Of a stretch of 7,272 nucleotides of DNA, positions 5,625 through 7,272 are shown piece after piece. The notes beneath the pieces were generated by a model. It was not told where the DNA came from and made no database searches. It worked only from the letters and a program-made list of their open reading frames with translations. The DNA is from Nitrospira sp. (GTDB taxonomy: Bacteria > Nitrospirota > JACRHL01), in contig JALWRU010000140.1 of the NCBI GenBank assembly GCA_026994095.1, positions 1 to 7,272 on the forward strand. Reading direction: 5' to 3'. Numbering within the stretch: position 1 is the first letter of the stretch; each line of letters starts with the position of its first letter. The position numbers were made by a program, and so were the translations under genes.

Positions 5625-6413
5625 ATGTCGAACATGAAACAGACCGTACAAGACACCTATGGCAAGATCGCGCAGGAGGGCGGTACCTGCTGCGAATCCT
5701 CAAGCTGCTGTGCCACCACCCCGACCGATGCGGATGAAACATCCCGGCGATTGGGGTATGCAGCCGAGCAGACAGCGGCGGTCCCTGCGGGTGCCAACCT
5801 GGGATTGGGCTGCGGTAATCCGCAAGCCATCGCCGCATTACAGCCGGGCGAAACCGTGCTGGATCTGGGCAGCGGCGGCGGTTTTGACTGCTTTCTTGCG
5901 GCCCAACAGGTGGGGCCAAACGGTCATGTGATCGGCGTGGACATGACGGTTGAGATGATCGCGCTGGCGCGTAACAATGCGACCAAGGCGGTCAAGGCTG
6001 GCTCGCCTGCCAACGTTGAGTTTTTACTCGGTGAGATCGAGTCGCTACCGTTGGCGGATCGTACTGTGGATGTGATTCTGTCGAACTGCGTCATCAACCT
6101 GTCCCCCGACAAACCGGCGGTGTTTAGAGAGGCCTTTCGGGTGCTCAAACCCGGCGGTCGGCTGGCCATCAGCGATGTGGTGACCACCGCTCCCCTGACC
6201 GCCTCGGTGCGCGACGATATGCAGGCGGTCACCGCTTGTGTGGGCGGTGCGGCCACCATCGATGAAGTCTCGCAGATGTTGACCGATGCCGGGTTTGAGC
6301 AGGTAAATATCACCCCACTACAAGACACCACCGAGGTGATTCGCGACTGGAGCCAATCGGCGGCGGTGGACAATCTGGTGGTCTCTGCCAAAATTGAGGG
6401 AAGACGACCGTAA
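5625..6413 (+). CDS. arsM: Arsenite S-adenosylmethionine methyltransferase
   Basis: ArsM transfers methyl groups from S-adenosylmethionine to arsenite in the cytoplasm, giving mono-, di- and trimethylated arsenicals, some volatile. The 262-residue length fits the short bacterial form. Class I methyltransferase motifs are clear: LDLGSGGGFD (79-88) for the nucleotide loop, VIGVDMT (102-108), and FRVLKPGGRLAISDVV (171-186). The three cysteines that bind arsenic in characterised ArsM proteins correspond to C63 (LGLGCGNPQAIA), C155 (LSNCVINLSPDK) and C205 (VTACVGGA). An extra cysteine-rich stretch, CCESSSCC (22-29), is common near the N-terminus of this family and may help bind As(III). A strong AAGGAG five bases upstream supports the start. 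The gene is followed after two bases by a sigma factor gene, almost certainly in one transcript. No arsR, arsB/acr3 or arsC is visible in the window. Confidence 0.93.
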   Translation: MSNMKQTVQDTYGKIAQEGGTCCESSSCCATTPTDADETSRRLGYAAEQTAAVPAGANLGLGCGNPQAIAALQPGETVLDLGSGGGFDCFLAAQQVGPNGHVIGVDMTVEMIALARNNATKAVKAGSPANVEFLLGEIESLPLADRTVDVILSNCVINLSPDKPAVFREAFRVLKPGGRLAISDVVTTAPLTASVRDDMQAVTACVGGAATIDEVSQMLTDAGFEQVNITPLQDTTEVIRDWSQSAAVDNLVVSAKIEGRRP

Positions 6414-6415
6414 CC

Positions 6416-7045
6416 ATGAAACCTACTGTGCCACCCATTGCAACACCTCTCACTACCGCGCCGGACTCGGCTGCCCTGTGGGCGGCCTTTCACCAGCCGC
6501 TGTATGCATTTGTGCGCCGCCGGGTGGCCACGGATGAAGATGCAGAGGACGTGTTGCAGGGGGTGTTTGCCCGCATCCATTCGGCCCAACCCACCACGCC
6601 GATTCAGAGTGTGAGCGGCTGGGTGTATGAGATCACCAGAAACGCGCTGGCCGATCACCACCGTCAGCGGGCACGGCAACAGCGGCTGGCCGAGGGACTT
6701 GAAAATGAGCCGTCCCGGTCGTCCGCCGATCTGGCAGGCGGCGGGGGCGATCCCGCAGGTGACGACCCAGGCAACGACCCGGCCAGCGAATTGTCGTGCT
6801 GTCTGCAACCGCTCATCGATCAGCTTGCACCCCGCTATGCAGAGGCCATTCGGCTGACCGACCTGGGTGAGTTGTCGCAGGCAGCGGCGGCGAGACAACT
6901 GGGCCTGTCGGCCTCGGGCATGAAGTCGCGGGTGCAGCGCGGCCGGGCGCAGCTGAAAGCGTTGTTGCTGGACTGCTGCCAGATCACATTAGATGCCCGT
7001 AACGGCATCGCCGATGTGCAAGGCACGCACGGCGTGCATCGATAA
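6416..7045 (+). CDS. sigZ: SigZ-type ECF RNA polymerase sigma factor
   Basis: The protein has 209 residues. Region 2 (about 18-92) has the ECF pattern LWAAFHQPLYAFVRRRV, DAEDVLQGVFARI (core-binding helix) and SGWVYEITRNALADHHR (-10 recognition). A Gly/Asp/Pro-rich linker (about 93-124) follows. Region 4 (about 126-186) has LAPRYAEAIRLTDLGELSQAAAARQLGLSASGMKSRVQRGRAQLK, the -35-binding helix-turn-helix. The LLLDCCQITLD tail after region 4 is characteristic of SigZ proteins. Two adjacent-cysteine pairs (C128-C129, C187-C188) could respond to oxidation or metalloids; this is inference. The start lies two bases after the arsM stop, without a good ribosome site of its own, suggesting translational coupling. 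No anti-sigma factor gene follows within the window. The sigma may act on its own operon or the divergent lipoprotein gene, but no target promoter is demonstrable here. Confidence 0.87.
   Translation: MKPTVPPIATPLTTAPDSAALWAAFHQPLYAFVRRRVATDEDAEDVLQGVFARIHSAQPTTPIQSVSGWVYEITRNALADHHRQRARQQRLAEGLENEPSRSSADLAGGGGDPAGDDPGNDPASELSCCLQPLIDQLAPRYAEAIRLTDLGELSQAAAARQLGLSASGMKSRVQRGRAQLKALLLDCCQITLDARNGIADVQGTHGVHR
7023..7037 (+). other. Hairpin at the 3' end of the sigma factor gene
   Basis: GCACGC (7023-7028) and GCGTGC (7032-7037) form a perfect six-base stem with a three-base loop, eight bases before the end of the sigZ frame. No T-tract follows, so it is not a clear intrinsic terminator. It could stabilise the transcript end. 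Confidence 0.4.
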
Positions 7046-7114
7046 GGGCAGCGGGCCAGGGATGCGATAGGCGAACGGGCAGCCATGCTGCACGGGGCCG
7101 GGGGTGACCATTCC

Positions 7115-7272
7115 TTAAAAACAAAAACGGGCCAGCAACCCGGCCTTGCCCACCCAGAAAATCAACCGGCGTAGGCGTTCGATTTTGGCTTGTGGGCGTT
7201 CTCGCAGGTGAGGGCAGCCCGCAGGCGTAGCAGCGCTACGTTGAGGACTGACCCGATCCGGAGAGGTTGTCC
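7115..7272 (-). CDS. Possible C-terminal fragment of a minus-strand frame entering from the right
   Basis: A minus-strand frame is open from the right edge to a TAA at 7115-7117 (51 residues visible). It ends QAKIERLRRLIFWVGKAG, then LLARFCF. The end is basic with a short hydrophobic stretch. Its last codons overlap a terminator-like hairpin and T-tract, which is unusual for a real gene and may mean that terminator DNA is being read as codons. No family is recognised. Treat it as unconfirmed until the flanking sequence is seen. Confidence 0.25.
   Translation of the reverse strand, partial: TTSPDRVSPQRSAATPAGCPHLRERPQAKIERLRRLIFWVGKAGLLARFCF
7117..7142 (-). terminator. Minus-strand intrinsic terminator candidate
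   Basis: On the minus strand, CGGG (7142-7139) and CCCG (7131-7128) bracket a seven-base loop and are followed at once by TTTTTGTTTTT (7127-7117). The stem is short but all G/C, and an alternative GGCC/GGCC pairing overlaps it. It would end a gene transcribed leftward from beyond the right edge, converging on sigZ. Confidence 0.5.
7226..7240. repeat. Small palindrome near the right edge
   Basis: CGTAGC (7226-7231) and GCTACG (7235-7240) are perfect inverted arms around AGC. It falls inside the doubtful minus-strand frame; its role is unknown. Confidence 0.5.

Noticed and set aside
5419..5919. N-terminal extension of the lipoprotein gene to 5919
   Set aside because: It runs antisense through the first third of arsM, has no ribosome site and would bury the clear lipoprotein signal peptide that starts at 5418.
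5924..6898. Minus-strand 324-residue open frame
   Set aside because: It is wholly antisense to arsM and sigZ, both of which are strong family matches; its translation has low-complexity Ser/Arg-rich character typical of a GC-rich shadow frame.

Overview
The window reads as chromosomal DNA from a GC-rich (about 60% by eye) Gram-negative bacterium, most likely a gammaproteobacterium. The evidence is an outer-envelope lipoprotein with a clear lipobox, a membrane-bound PAS-GGDEF signalling protein, a SigZ-type ECF sigma factor, and a non-coding stretch full of G/C-run repeats. I cannot name the species from sequence alone. There are six confident protein genes, one of them cut by the left edge. 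I see no tRNA, rRNA, CRISPR array or intact insertion sequence.

Layout. Positions 1-1351 (minus) hold the first 450 residues of a transmembrane sensor diguanylate cyclase; its catalytic GGDEF signature lies beyond the left edge. Positions 1352-2092 are a 740-base stretch without a confident gene. It carries short palindromes, a repeated 18-mer, an imperfect inverted repeat of G/C runs enclosing a canonical G-quadruplex motif and a hexamer array, a 27-base tandem repeat, a candidate promoter, a hairpin and one small doubtful reading frame. Positions 2093-2896 (plus) encode a membrane protein built from two copies of a zinc-ribbon-like plus membrane-segment module. Facing it across an intergenic hairpin are two minus-strand genes: a PH-like membrane protein (2999-3673) and, upstream of it, a large lipoprotein (3832-5418) with a sugar-binding/DOMON-like N-terminal region and a TolB-like beta-propeller.

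A 206-base divergent promoter region separates the lipoprotein from a plus-strand pair. This pair is arsM, the arsenite S-adenosylmethionine methyltransferase (5625-6413), and, two bases later, a SigZ-family ECF sigma factor (6416-7045). Both proteins are rich in cysteine, including adjacent cysteine pairs. The pair looks like one transcription unit, which suggests that arsenic (or general thiol/metalloid) stress and an alternative sigma factor are linked. No ArsR-like operator was recognised. The right end holds a minus-strand terminator-like hairpin and a short open frame entering from the right.

The best leads are the arsM-sigZ unit with its divergent lipoprotein, the duplicated CxxC/CxxC membrane protein, and the repeat-rich gap at 1352-2092.
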